Shown one piece after another: positions 1-9,346 of a stretch of DNA of 20,894 bases. The first letter of the stretch is position 1. Each line of letters begins with the position of its first letter. Both the position numbers and the translations under genes were made by a program. The notes under the pieces are model-generated. The model was given only the letters and a program-made list of their open reading frames with translations, searched no databases and had not been told where the DNA came from. The DNA comes from an uncultured Oscillospiraceae bacterium. Lineage in GTDB: Bacteria; Bacillota; Clostridia; Oscillospirales; Oscillospiraceae. The stretch covers positions 1-20,894 of the forward strand of contig CALDMA010000127.1 in NCBI GenBank assembly GCA_937915075.1, in the 5' to 3' direction.

Positions 1-46
1 CCCCCTATGTTCGACAGTGTTGTTTTTCACTGTCTCTCATAGGGGG
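1..46. repeat. Long interrupted hairpin at window edge
   Basis: Positions 1-9 (CCCCCTATG) pair perfectly with 38-46, and 13-19 (GACAGTG) pair with 28-34. A symmetric 3x3 mismatch separates the two stems and the loop is an 8-base T-rich stretch (20-27). There is no T-tract on either side, so it is not a normal intrinsic terminator. It could be a structured intergenic repeat, the end of an insertion sequence whose body lies left of the window, or an RNA-processing element at the 3' side of the OppA-like gene. The sequence in view cannot decide between these. Confidence 0.6.
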
Positions 47-87
47 AGCATATCACAAACGGACGCCGGTTTTTTTGTTGGTGTCTA

Positions 88-1749
88 TTACGCAGCCGGA
101 CTCGTCTCCGCGCGGGAGACCGCGGTGAAGTAGCTGTGGCCGAAACAGTCGTGGCTCACGCCGGTGAGGCCCTCGCGCAGGAGATACGCCGTGCCGGAGA
201 AGCTGAGCGGTGAAACGGCGCTGTCCTCGAGCAGCATCGCCTCCGCGTCGTGCAGGAAGGCCGCGCGGGCGGTCAGGTCGCCGGTCGATTCCGCCACGCC
301 GACGAGCAGGTCAAAGGTGTCGTTGCGGTAGCCGCAGACATTGCTCTCCGATGTGCCGCGGAACGGCAGCAGGTACTCCATCGGATCGTCGCAGCGGGCG
401 GTGAGCGTGGTGAGCGCGAGGTCAAAATCGTCGGCGGCAAGCGCTGCGTCAAGCTCCTCGGCGCTCACGCCGACCAGCTCGACCGCCACGCCTGTGGCGC
501 TCTTCCACATATTGAACAGGCTCAGCGCCACCGCGCGCGTCTGCTCCCCCTCCACGAAGAGGAAGCGGAGCGTCGGCAGGCCCGCGCCCTGGTAGTGTCC
601 GGCAGAGGTCATCAGCCGCGCCGCCTCGGCGCTGCGCTCGGCATAGCCCTCGGCGTCCGCCGCGCAGAGCGCGCCGCCCGCCGTGCGGAAGTCCTCCCCG
701 CTCTCGGGCGCGTCGCTGATGCCGTCGGGCACACAGCCGGTCGCCGCCGTCGCCGTCACGCCGAGCTGCCCGGCGAGCGCCGCGCGGTCGATGGAAAGGT
801 CAAAGGCGTGGCGCAGCTGCGCGTCGGAAAAGGTATCGGTCAGATGGTTGTAGAGCACACAGACCGTCTCCGCCAGCGGAGCGGGCTGCCATGTCTCGTC
901 CTCCGCCAGCTGCTCGATGGCCGCGTAGGGCAGCTTCGCGGTGTAGTCCAGCTCGCCGGCGAGCAGCTGCTCGTAGTTCGTCTGCGCATCGGTCTCAAAG
1001 CGGAAGCAGATGCTGTCCGGCACGACGAGCTTGCTCTCGTAGTATTCGCCGTTTCTCTTCGTCTGAAGCTGCGCGGCCTTTACCCATGTGCCCACGGTAT
1101 AGGGTCCGTTCGTCACGATGTCGGCGGTCACCGCCCAGCTCTCATTCCCCTCCACCAGATCGCGGCGCAGCGGGGCCGTCGCCGGCGACGTGCAGACGCT
1201 CGTGATGAAGTAAGCGCAGGGCCTGCTGAGCGTCACGAGGAAGGTGCTCTCGCCCTTGGCCTTCACACCGAGGGCCGTCACGTCACCGCTCTCGCGCACC
1301 TCGTCATAGCCCGTGACCATGCTCAGAAGCGAGGCGTTGGGCGACGCCGTCGCGGGATCGGCCAGCCGCTGCCAGGCGTAAACGAAATCCTCCGCCGTCA
1401 CGCGCTTGCCGTCCGACCAGCGGGCCGCGGAGCGCAGCGTGAACGTATAGGTCACGGTGTCGTCGTAATTCTTTTCCTCAATGTATTCCTTGGCGATGCC
1501 CGCCACGGCGACCGCCTTGCCGGTGCCGTCGTCGCGCATCCGCATCAGGCCCTCAAAGAGCGTGGAGAGCAGGCTCTCCGCGCCCACGTCGGTGTTCATG
1601 GCCGGGTCGAGCGTCTCCAGCGAACCGCAGACCGCGGCGCTCACCGCAAAGTCCTCCGCGGGCTCCTCCTGCTTGCCGCAGCCGGCGAGCAGGGTCAAAA
1701 ACAGCGCCGCGCAAAGCAGCAGACAGACGGATCTTCGCAGCATTTTCAT
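88..1749 (-). CDS. Peptide ABC transporter substrate-binding lipoprotein (OppA type, SBP_bac_5)
   Basis: Extracellular lipoprotein that likely binds oligopeptides (or other small ligands) and hands them to an ABC permease. The 553-residue product starts with a basic, hydrophobic signal (residues 1-20) and a clear lipobox LAGC, with the lipidated Cys at residue 24. The body carries the family 5 solute-binding signature, including a stretch reading RWSDGKRVTAEDFVYAWQRL, and the length is normal for OppA. The start at 1749 is chosen because AGGAG lies 9 bases upstream and a good promoter places transcription start near 1813. A farther in-frame ATG at 1812 would be essentially leaderless and would spoil the signal peptide. 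No permease or ATPase genes are visible, so it is an orphan binding protein here or its partners lie left of the window. The ligand is unknown. Confidence 0.9.
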   Translation of the reverse strand: MKMLRRSVCLLLCAALFLTLLAGCGKQEEPAEDFAVSAAVCGSLETLDPAMNTDVGAESLLSTLFEGLMRMRDDGTGKAVAVAGIAKEYIEEKNYDDTVTYTFTLRSAARWSDGKRVTAEDFVYAWQRLADPATASPNASLLSMVTGYDEVRESGDVTALGVKAKGESTFLVTLSRPCAYFITSVCTSPATAPLRRDLVEGNESWAVTADIVTNGPYTVGTWVKAAQLQTKRNGEYYESKLVVPDSICFRFETDAQTNYEQLLAGELDYTAKLPYAAIEQLAEDETWQPAPLAETVCVLYNHLTDTFSDAQLRHAFDLSIDRAALAGQLGVTATAATGCVPDGISDAPESGEDFRTAGGALCAADAEGYAERSAEAARLMTSAGHYQGAGLPTLRFLFVEGEQTRAVALSLFNMWKSATGVAVELVGVSAEELDAALAADDFDLALTTLTARCDDPMEYLLPFRGTSESNVCGYRNDTFDLLVGVAESTGDLTARAAFLHDAEAMLLEDSAVSPLSFSGTAYLLREGLTGVSHDCFGHSYFTAVSRAETSPAA

Positions 1750-1819
1750 CGGGAGCGTCTCCTCTTTCTCTATCGTAAAACGCGGCACGAAGCGCGCCGC
1801 ACAGGCAAACATCCAGATG

Positions 1820-1848
1820 ATTATATAAAAATTTGCCCCGCTTGTAAA
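1820..1848 (-). promoter_or_regulatory. Sigma-A-type promoter of the OppA-like gene
   Basis: On the minus strand TTTACA (1848-1843) and TATAAT (1825-1820) are separated by exactly 17 bp. Five of six and six of six bases match the consensus. The predicted start near 1813 gives a leader of about 64 nt before the ATG at 1749. The -35 box overlaps the loop of the helicase-gene terminator. Confidence 0.75.
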
Positions 1849-1860
1849 GACGAGCGGGGT
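1826..1860 (-). terminator. Intrinsic terminator of the DEAD-box helicase gene
   Basis: CCCCGCT (1836-1842) pairs with AGCGGGG (1853-1859), extendable by two pairs inward. On the minus strand the stem is followed by an A/T-rich stretch containing five T's. It lies just after the helicase stop codon at 1880. Confidence 0.7.
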
Positions 1861-1879
1861 AAAAAGTTACAAAATGTTA

Positions 1880-3037
1880 TTATTTTGCGTCCACGACCAG
1901 CGCATCGCCCTCGAAGTGGGCGGGCTTGACGTCGTTTCCGGTGAACTTGGCGATGGCGTCGAGCCGCATCTTGCTCGGGTAGTCCGCCACGAGCGTGTAG
2001 GCGACGCCGTGGCGCTTCGCGCGGCCCGTGCGGCCGATGCGGTGGACGTAGTATTCGTTCTCCTGCGGCACATCGTAGTTGAACACCGCATCCACGTCGT
2101 CCACGTCGATGCCGCGGGCGGCGACGTCGGTGGCGACGAACACGGGCAGCTCACCGCGGCGGAAGCGCGCCATGACCTGCTCGCGCTTTTTCTGCGGGAT
2201 GTCGCCGTGGATGCAGGCGGCGTCCAGCCCCTCCATCTCAAGGTACTTCGTCAGGCGCTCGACCATGCCCTTGGTGTTGCAGAACACCATCACGCGCTCC
2301 AACTTCTCCTGCCGGATGATGCGCGCCATCGCCGCGACCTTGTCGGTCTGCTCGACCATGACAGCATACTGGAGGATGTCGGGTTTGTTCTGCTCGTCCG
2401 CGCGGACGGTGATCTCCTCGGGATCACGCTGGTAGACCCAGCTGATGTCCATGACCTCGCGCGAGATGGTCGCGGAGAACATACCGAGGTTGCGGCGTGA
2501 GGGGATCTTGTCGAGGATACGGGTCACATCGTGGATGAAGCCCATGTCGAGCATCCGGTCGGCCTCGTCGAGCACAACGGTCTGCACCCGGTCGAGCCGC
2601 ACGGTGCGGCGCTTCATGTGGTCGGACAGGCGGCCCGGGGTCGCCACGACGATCTGCGGCTTTTTCTTCAGCGCGTCGATCTGCTTGCCGATGGGCGCGC
2701 CGCCGTAGAGGCACACCACGCGGATGCCGCTCATAAATACGGCCAGGTCGCGCAGCTCCGCCGTGATCTGCATGGCAAGCTCGCGCGTGGGCGCCATGAT
2801 GACGGCCTGCACCTCCTCGCTTTCGGGGTCAATGTGCTCGATGATGGGAATGCCGAAGGCAAAGGTCTTGCCCGTGCCGGTGGGGGCCTTGGCGATCACG
2901 TCCTTCCACTCGCGCATCGGCGGGATGCAGCCCGCCTGCACGGGGGTAGACCATTCGATGTTTTTCTTTTCCAATGCGCGCGTCATTTCCGGCAGCAGGC
3001 CAAGACTGTCGAAGCGCACGCCCTGTGTGAATTCCAT
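1880..3037 (-). CDS. DEAD-box ATP-dependent RNA helicase, minimal core form
   Basis: ATP-driven unwinding or remodelling of RNA, probably in ribosome assembly or mRNA turnover. The 385-residue protein shows the full superfamily 2 motif set: Q-motif region (about 10-35), motif I APTGTGKT (51-58), Ia APTREL (82-87), Ib TPGR (133-136), II DEAD (157-160), III SAT (188-190), V ATDVAARGID (302-311) and VI HRIGRTGR (332-339). It ends shortly after the second RecA domain. It therefore lacks the RNA-binding tail of DbpA/CshA-type enzymes and the basic or RGG extensions of many homologues, and its specific RNA target cannot be named. The start is supported by AGAGG 8 bases upstream. It is monocistronic, with its own promoter and terminator. 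The family is certain; the subgroup is not. Confidence 0.95.
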   Translation of the reverse strand: MEFTQGVRFDSLGLLPEMTRALEKKNIEWSTPVQAGCIPPMREWKDVIAKAPTGTGKTFAFGIPIIEHIDPESEEVQAVIMAPTRELAMQITAELRDLAVFMSGIRVVCLYGGAPIGKQIDALKKKPQIVVATPGRLSDHMKRRTVRLDRVQTVVLDEADRMLDMGFIHDVTRILDKIPSRRNLGMFSATISREVMDISWVYQRDPEEITVRADEQNKPDILQYAVMVEQTDKVAAMARIIRQEKLERVMVFCNTKGMVERLTKYLEMEGLDAACIHGDIPQKKREQVMARFRRGELPVFVATDVAARGIDVDDVDAVFNYDVPQENEYYVHRIGRTGRAKRHGVAYTLVADYPSKMRLDAIAKFTGNDVKPAHFEGDALVVDAK

Positions 3038-3075
3038 AGCGTTTTCCTCTGTTCTCGTGATTTTCAGTCAGAGAA

Positions 3076-3084
3076 ATTATATCA
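3076..3084 (-). promoter_or_regulatory. Extended -10 promoter of the helicase gene
   Basis: The minus strand reads TGATATAAT, an extended -10 (TGn + perfect TATAAT) at 3084-3076. The region 17 bp upstream falls in the glgP terminator and has only a poor -35 match. A TTGACA at 3094-3089 is too close (7 bp) to act with this -10. The predicted start is near 3069, about 32 nt before the ATG. Confidence 0.6.
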
Positions 3085-3101
3085 CGCCTGTCAATAGCGC
3101 G

Positions 3102-3130
3102 AAAAAGAGACGGCGCCGCCGTCTCTTTTT
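3102..3130. terminator. Strong intrinsic terminator closing the glycogen operon
   Basis: A 13-bp perfect stem (3102-3114 with 3118-3130) has a 3-base loop, a GC-rich core GAGACGGC and A5/T5 ends, so it can work in both directions. The relevant direction is minus, directly after the glgP stop codon at 3142, where the helicase promoter follows immediately. Confidence 0.9.
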
Positions 3131-3141
3131 CTCTGCTTTGC

Positions 3142-5550
3142 TTACTTGTGCGGGACGTGCCAGATGTTGTCCGCGTACTGCGCGACCGCGCGGTCGGCGG
3201 CAAAGATGCCGCTGCGCGCGATGTTGAGCAGCGACATACGGTCCCACGCCGCGCGGTCGGCGTAGGTCCTTGCCATGCGCTGCTCGGCGGCGCAGTAGGA
3301 TGCGAAGTCCTGCAGGAGCATATATTCGTCGCGCTGGAGCAGGCGCTGGGCAAGATCGTCGTAGCTCACGCCGTCGGAAAAGCCCGTGCGAAGCTGGTCG
3401 ACCACGCGCTTGAGAGCGCCGTCGCGCTCGCAGAGCCGCTGGGGCGCGTAGCCCTGCGCCTTCAGGCGCGCGACCTCGTCCGCGTGCAGGCCGAAGAGGA
3501 ACATATTCTCGTCGCCGAGCACCTCGTGCATCTCGACGTTCGCGCCGTCGAGCGTGCCGACGGTCAGCGCGCCGTTCATCATGAACTTCATGTTGCCCGT
3601 GCCGCTGGCCTCCTTGCCGGCGGTGGAGATCTGCTGGCTGACCTCGCTCGCGGGCATCAGATGCTCGGCGAGGGACACACGGTAATTCTCCAGGAAGACC
3701 ACCTGCAATCTCCCGCGGCACAGCGGATCGCTGTTGATCTGATTTGCCAGCGAATTGATGAGGTGGATGATGCGCTTGGCGACCGCGTAGCCCGGCGCGG
3801 CCTTCGCGCCGAAGAGGAAGGTCCGCGGCTGCAGCTCCATGCTCGGGTCGTCCTGCAGCTTCTGATAGAGGTAGATGATGTGCATGGCGTTGAGCAGCTG
3901 ACGCTTGTACTCATGCAGGCGCTTGACCTGCACATCAAAGACGGCATCGGTGTTGAGCGCCACGCCCTGCGTCTTTTTGACGTAGGCGGCAAAGTCGAGC
4001 TTGTTGGCGCGCTTGATCTCGTCGAGCCGCGCGAGCACCGCGCCGTCGCCGGCGTAGGCCTCGAGCTTTTTCAGCTCCTCGGGATGGAGCAGATAGCCGC
4101 GCCCGTCGCAGAGGTCGGCGATCAGGCCGTCGAGCCGCGGGTTGATCTGCGCGAGCCAGCGGCGGTGGTCGATGCCGTTGGTGACGTTCTTGAACTTCTC
4201 CGGCTCCATCTGGTACTGCCAGCGGAACACGTCGTGACGCAGGATGTCGGAATGCAGCGCGGAGACGCCGTTGACCGCCATGCCGCCCGCAATGCACAGG
4301 TTCGCCATGCGCACCTGTCCGTCCCAGACGATGGCGAGCTCCGCGGTCTTGGCGGGGTCGTGGTAGAATTCCTCGACCTGCTTCTGATAGCGGTGCGCGA
4401 TCTCGGTGATGATCTCCCACACGCGCGGGAGCAGCGTCTCCATGAGCTGCTGCGGCCAGCGCTCGAGCGCCTCGGCGAGCACGGTGTGATTCGTGTAGGC
4501 GACAGAGCTTTTCGTGATGTTCCACGCGGTATCCCAGTCGAAGCCCGCGTCGTCCATCAGAATACGCATCAGCTCGGGAATGACGAGCGCGGGGTGCGTG
4601 TCGTTGATCTGGATGACGTTCTTCTCGTGGAAGTTTGCCGCCGTGCCGTAGACCTCGATGTGCTTGCGCATGATGGACTGCATCGTGGCGGAGACGAAGA
4701 AATACTGCTGCTTGAGACGCAGAGATTTGCCCTCATAGTGGTTGTCCTCGGGATAGAGGATCTTGGCGATGGTCTCGGCCATCGCCTCCTGCTCGCTCGC
4801 GCGCAGGTATTCGCCCTGCGAGAACAGGCTCATATCCACCGGCGTCGGGGACTTCGCGTCCCACAGGCGCAGGGGGTTGACGTGCTCGGTGCCGTAGCCG
4901 GTGATCTCCATGTCGCAGGGCACGGCGAGCACCTTCGTCGCGCCCTCGGGCACGACGTGCAGCCGCCCGTTGTCCCAGAACTTGCGGACCGTGCCGCCGA
5001 AGAACACCTCCTCCGTTTCCTGCGGCTTGGGCATCAGCCACGCGCCGCCGATGTCCTTCCAGTTGTCCGGCAGCTCGACCTGCTGCCCGTCCACGATGCG
5101 CTGACGGAAGATGCCCAGCTCATAGCAGATGGAGTAGCCCGCGGCGGGGATGTCGAGCGTGGTCATGGAATCCAGATAGCAGGCGGCGAGGCGGCCGAGG
5201 CCGCCGTTGCCAAGGCCCGCGTCGGGCTCGACCTCGAAAATATCCGCCGCGCGGAAGCCCAATTCGCCGATCGCCTCGCGCAGCACGCCGCTCACGCCGA
5301 GGTTGTAGGCGTTCTTCTCCAGGCTGCGGCCCAGCAGAAACTCCATGGAAAGGTAATGCACCTTCCGCTTTTCCTCGCGGCGCGTGGCCATGCGGCTCTC
5401 CACGCCGCGCTCGGTCATCACGTCGCGCAGCACCAGTGCCGCGGCGCGCATCACCTGCGCGTCGTCGGCCTCCTCGGGCGTCACGCCGAAGCCCAGGCGC
5501 AGCTTATCCGTAAGCGCCTGCTTCATTCCCTGTGTCGTTGTGATATCCAT
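3142..5550 (-). CDS. glgP: Glycogen/starch/alpha-glucan phosphorylase
   Basis: Phosphorolysis of alpha-1,4-glucan ends to glucose 1-phosphate with a pyridoxal-phosphate cofactor, in the cytoplasm. The 802 residues match the usual length. Visible hallmarks are MEFLLGRSL (69-77), the glycine-rich GLGNGGLGRLAACYLDS (112-128), INDTHPA (315-321), the KRLHEYKRQ block (543-551) and the cofactor-binding lysine within GTGNMKFMMNGA (Lys655). It is the last gene of the ylmH-glgP operon, 17 bp after glgA. Its ribosome binding site overlaps the glgA stop codon (TAAGG), which suggests coupled translation. It degrades what the upstream genes build, so the operon holds both arms of the glycogen cycle. No missing key residue was noticed. 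Confidence 0.97.
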   Translation of the reverse strand: MDITTTQGMKQALTDKLRLGFGVTPEEADDAQVMRAAALVLRDVMTERGVESRMATRREEKRKVHYLSMEFLLGRSLEKNAYNLGVSGVLREAIGELGFRAADIFEVEPDAGLGNGGLGRLAACYLDSMTTLDIPAAGYSICYELGIFRQRIVDGQQVELPDNWKDIGGAWLMPKPQETEEVFFGGTVRKFWDNGRLHVVPEGATKVLAVPCDMEITGYGTEHVNPLRLWDAKSPTPVDMSLFSQGEYLRASEQEAMAETIAKILYPEDNHYEGKSLRLKQQYFFVSATMQSIMRKHIEVYGTAANFHEKNVIQINDTHPALVIPELMRILMDDAGFDWDTAWNITKSSVAYTNHTVLAEALERWPQQLMETLLPRVWEIITEIAHRYQKQVEEFYHDPAKTAELAIVWDGQVRMANLCIAGGMAVNGVSALHSDILRHDVFRWQYQMEPEKFKNVTNGIDHRRWLAQINPRLDGLIADLCDGRGYLLHPEELKKLEAYAGDGAVLARLDEIKRANKLDFAAYVKKTQGVALNTDAVFDVQVKRLHEYKRQLLNAMHIIYLYQKLQDDPSMELQPRTFLFGAKAAPGYAVAKRIIHLINSLANQINSDPLCRGRLQVVFLENYRVSLAEHLMPASEVSQQISTAGKEASGTGNMKFMMNGALTVGTLDGANVEMHEVLGDENMFLFGLHADEVARLKAQGYAPQRLCERDGALKRVVDQLRTGFSDGVSYDDLAQRLLQRDEYMLLQDFASYCAAEQRMARTYADRAAWDRMSLLNIARSGIFAADRAVAQYADNIWHVPHK

Positions 5551-5567
5551 ATTTTCTTGTACCTACC

Positions 5568-7001
5568 TTATTTGCAGATGGAATCGTAAATTTCGCGGTA
5601 TTTTTTCGCGCTGCGCGCCCAGCTGAAGTCCTCGGCCATGCCGCGCTTGCGCAGAGCCTTGTAGGCCTCCGGCTTCTGATGGTAAAGGTCCACCGCCTCG
5701 CCGATGACGTAGCACATATCGCCCGCGTTATAATTTGTAAAGGAAAAGCCGTTGCCCGCGCCGTTCCACGCCTCGTAGGCGTGAACGGTGTCCTTCAGTC
5801 CGCCGGTCTCGCGCACGATGGGCACCGCGCCGTAGCGCATGGCGATCATTTGGCTCAGACCGCACGGCTCGCTCTTGGACGGCATGAGAAACAGGTCCGC
5901 GCCCGCGTAGATCTGCATGGCAAGGCTCTCGGAGTAGCCGAGATGCACCGCCACGCGGCCCGGGTACTTCGCCTGCGCCCAGGAGAAGAAGGACTCGTAC
6001 TTTCCGTCGCCCTTGCCGAGCATGACGAGCTGCATATCCTTTTCCATGAAGTAGTCGAGCGTCTCGCACACGAGGTCGAGACCCTTGTGGCTCACGAGCC
6101 GCGAGACCATCGCGACCACGGGCGTGTCCTTCCTTTCGGCAAGGCCCATCATGCGCTGCAGTGCCGCCTTGTCCTTCGCCTTGCCGGTCATGCGCCTGAG
6201 CGAGTAGTTCGCCGTCAGGTTGATGTCGCTCGCGGGATCGTAGCGCTCCATGTCGATGCCGTTGAGCACGCCGTGAAGCTTGCCCTCCACCATCTGCATC
6301 ACGCTCTCAAGGCCGTGGGCAAAGTAGGCGTACTGGAGCTCCTGCGCGTAGGTGGGGCTGACGGCGGTCACGGCGTCCGCCGTGACGATCGCGCCCTTGA
6401 GCAGGTTCACATCGCCGTCGAAGGCAAGCGTGCCGCCGGTGAACCAGCCCGCGTCGAGGCCGAAGAGGTCCTCGACCGTCTCGCGGCCGTAGCGGCCCTG
6501 ATACTCGATGTTGTGGACGGTGATGACCGTGCGGACGGACTTGTAAAACTCCTCGCGCACCGCCTCGTCGCGGATGTAGATGGGCACGAGCGCGGTCTGC
6601 CAGTCATTGCAGTGAACGACGTCCGGCTTCTCCGGCAGCAGCGGCAGCAGCTCCGTCACCGCGCGGCAGAAGAAGGCGAAGCGCTCGCCGTCGTCATAAT
6701 AGCCGTAGAGCTCGGGGCGCTTGAAATACTGCTCGTTGTCCACGAAGTACCACGTCACGCCCTGCCACTCGTAGGAGAAAAGCCCGCAGTACAGGCTGCG
6801 CCAGGCAAGGCGCACATAGGTATAGCGCTCAAAATGCAGCCGGTCGCGCCACGCGTCCGCCACGCACTGGTAGAGCGGCAGAACGACGCTCACGCGGTCG
6901 CCGTTCGCGGCAAGCGACTGCGGCAGGCTGCCCGCAACGTCCGCAAGGCCGCCGGTCTTGCAGAAGGGAACGGCCTCGGATGTGACATAGAGAATGTTCA
7001 T
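5568..7001 (-). CDS. glgA: Glycogen synthase (ADP-glucose type, GT5)
   Basis: Transfers glucose from ADP-glucose to the non-reducing end of a growing alpha-1,4-glucan. The 477 residues are typical for bacterial GlgA. The N-terminal KTGGLADVAGSLP (15-27) binds ADP-glucose. HCNDWQTAL (130-138) and TVHNI (161-165) are typical of the first Rossmann domain. SEPCGLSQMIAMRYG (377-391) in the second domain carries the conserved catalytic-site Glu378, followed by the ETGGLKDTV segment. The start codon is preceded by a strong AAGGAGG. It sits 27 bp after glgD and 17 bp before glgP in the same operon. Confidence 0.97.
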   Translation of the reverse strand: MNILYVTSEAVPFCKTGGLADVAGSLPQSLAANGDRVSVVLPLYQCVADAWRDRLHFERYTYVRLAWRSLYCGLFSYEWQGVTWYFVDNEQYFKRPELYGYYDDGERFAFFCRAVTELLPLLPEKPDVVHCNDWQTALVPIYIRDEAVREEFYKSVRTVITVHNIEYQGRYGRETVEDLFGLDAGWFTGGTLAFDGDVNLLKGAIVTADAVTAVSPTYAQELQYAYFAHGLESVMQMVEGKLHGVLNGIDMERYDPASDINLTANYSLRRMTGKAKDKAALQRMMGLAERKDTPVVAMVSRLVSHKGLDLVCETLDYFMEKDMQLVMLGKGDGKYESFFSWAQAKYPGRVAVHLGYSESLAMQIYAGADLFLMPSKSEPCGLSQMIAMRYGAVPIVRETGGLKDTVHAYEAWNGAGNGFSFTNYNAGDMCYVIGEAVDLYHQKPEAYKALRKRGMAEDFSWARSAKKYREIYDSICK

Positions 7002-7028
7002 AGCTTTCCTCCTTATTCCGTGTATGCT

Positions 7029-8137
7029 TCAGACGATGCTGCCCTTGGAAATGACGATGGGATAGCTCTCATGGCCCATGAGCGTGCGCCCGGGCAGGAC
7101 CTCCACATATTTGTCGGTGATGACGTAGCGGAGCGTCACGCCGTCGCGCACGCGCGTGCCCTTGAAGAGAATGGAATCGCGCAGCTCCGCGCCCTTTTCC
7201 ACCGTCACGCCGGGGAAGATGATGCAGTTCTCCACGCTGCCCTCGATGGTGCAGCCGTCGGCGACGAGCGAATTTTTCACGCGGCTGCCCGGCGCAAAAT
7301 AGCTCGACGCCTCGTCGTCCTCCTTGGCGAGGATGGGCCGCGCGGCGGCAAAGAGCTCGGCGCGGATGGAGCCTTGCAGCAGCTCCATCGAGCGGTCATA
7401 ATACTCCCGCACGGAGCGGAGCTGGGCGGCGTAGCCGTCCCAGACGTAGCTCTGGAGCTTCAGCCGTCCGGTCATGCCCGCGAGCACGTCGCGGCGGAAG
7501 CTGTATTTATCCTGCGCGGAGCATTCGTCCACGAGCGTGAGCAGCAGCTGCTTGCTGAGAATGTAGATCTCCAGCGAGCGGTGACCGCGCGGCGCGGTCG
7601 GCGCGCACCAGACCTGTCCGATCGCACCGTCGCTCTCGAGCGTGAGGTAGGTCGCGTTGTCCACAAAGCCGCCGTTCGCCGTGCAGACGGCGGTGATGTC
7701 CGCGCCGCTCTCCAGATGCGCGGCGAGCACGTCCGCGAGCGGCAGATTGATGATGAGATCGCTGTCGGAGAGCACGACGTAGTCCTGCCGTATCCCCTGT
7801 AGGTACGAGCGGACGCCGGCGAGGGCCTCCATCTTGCCGCGGAACTCGCCGCTGCGGTAGGCGCGGGTATCGGCAAAGGGCGGCAGGATGCGCAGTCCGC
7901 CGTACTTGCGCGCCATGTCCCAGGTCTTGCCGTTGCCAATGTGGTCAAGCAGGCTTTGGTAGTTGCCGTGCAGCACCACGCCGACGTCGGTGATGCCGGC
8001 GGCGTGCAGATTGGAGAGCATGAAATCAACGACGCGGTAGCGTCCGCCGAATGGGATGGAGGCGGGCATCCGGCGTTCCGCCAGCTCGCGCAGTCCCGGC
8101 TCCTGCTCATAGGAGAAAATGATGCCGTGCAGTCCGT

Positions 8138-8141
<4 letters not shown>
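7029..8141 (-). CDS. glgD: GlgD, non-catalytic partner subunit of glucose-1-phosphate adenylyltransferase
   Basis: Forms a mixed complex with GlgC to make ADP-glucose in Firmicutes; known GlgD subunits are regulatory and have little or no activity alone. The 370 residues have a nucleotidyltransferase-like N-terminal part and a left-handed beta-helix C-terminal part (hexapeptide-like repeats from about 275). The glycine-rich substrate loop seen in GlgC (GGQGSRL) is replaced by a degenerate segment near residues 9-18, while PFGGRYRVVDF (30-40) survives. The start at 8141 is set by the 4-bp ATGA overlap with the glgC stop and by AAAGGAG upstream. The reading frame stays open farther upstream, but that part is an out-of-frame shadow of glgC. 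It lies between glgC and glgA in the operon. Confidence 0.93.

Positions 8142-9342
<1,201 letters not shown>

Positions 9343-9346
<4 letters not shown>

Noticed and set aside
62..85. Weak hairpin GACGCC/GGTGTC with a T-run loop after the OppA-like gene, as a terminator
   Set aside because: It is short with one G-U pair, the T's are in the loop, and no T-tract follows on the minus strand.
3089..3094. TTGACA as the -35 box of the helicase promoter
   Set aside because: Only 7 bp separate it from the perfect TATAAT. The extended -10 TG motif better explains promoter activity.
3148..5589. Very long plus-strand open frame (over 800 codons) opposite glgP, with similar ones opposite glgA, glgC, glgB and the symporter gene
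   Set aside because: These are shadows produced by GC-rich codon use. The minus-strand proteins have full catalytic motifs and ribosome binding sites, while the antisense frames are low-complexity (Arg, His, Val and Ala rich) with no recognisable domain.
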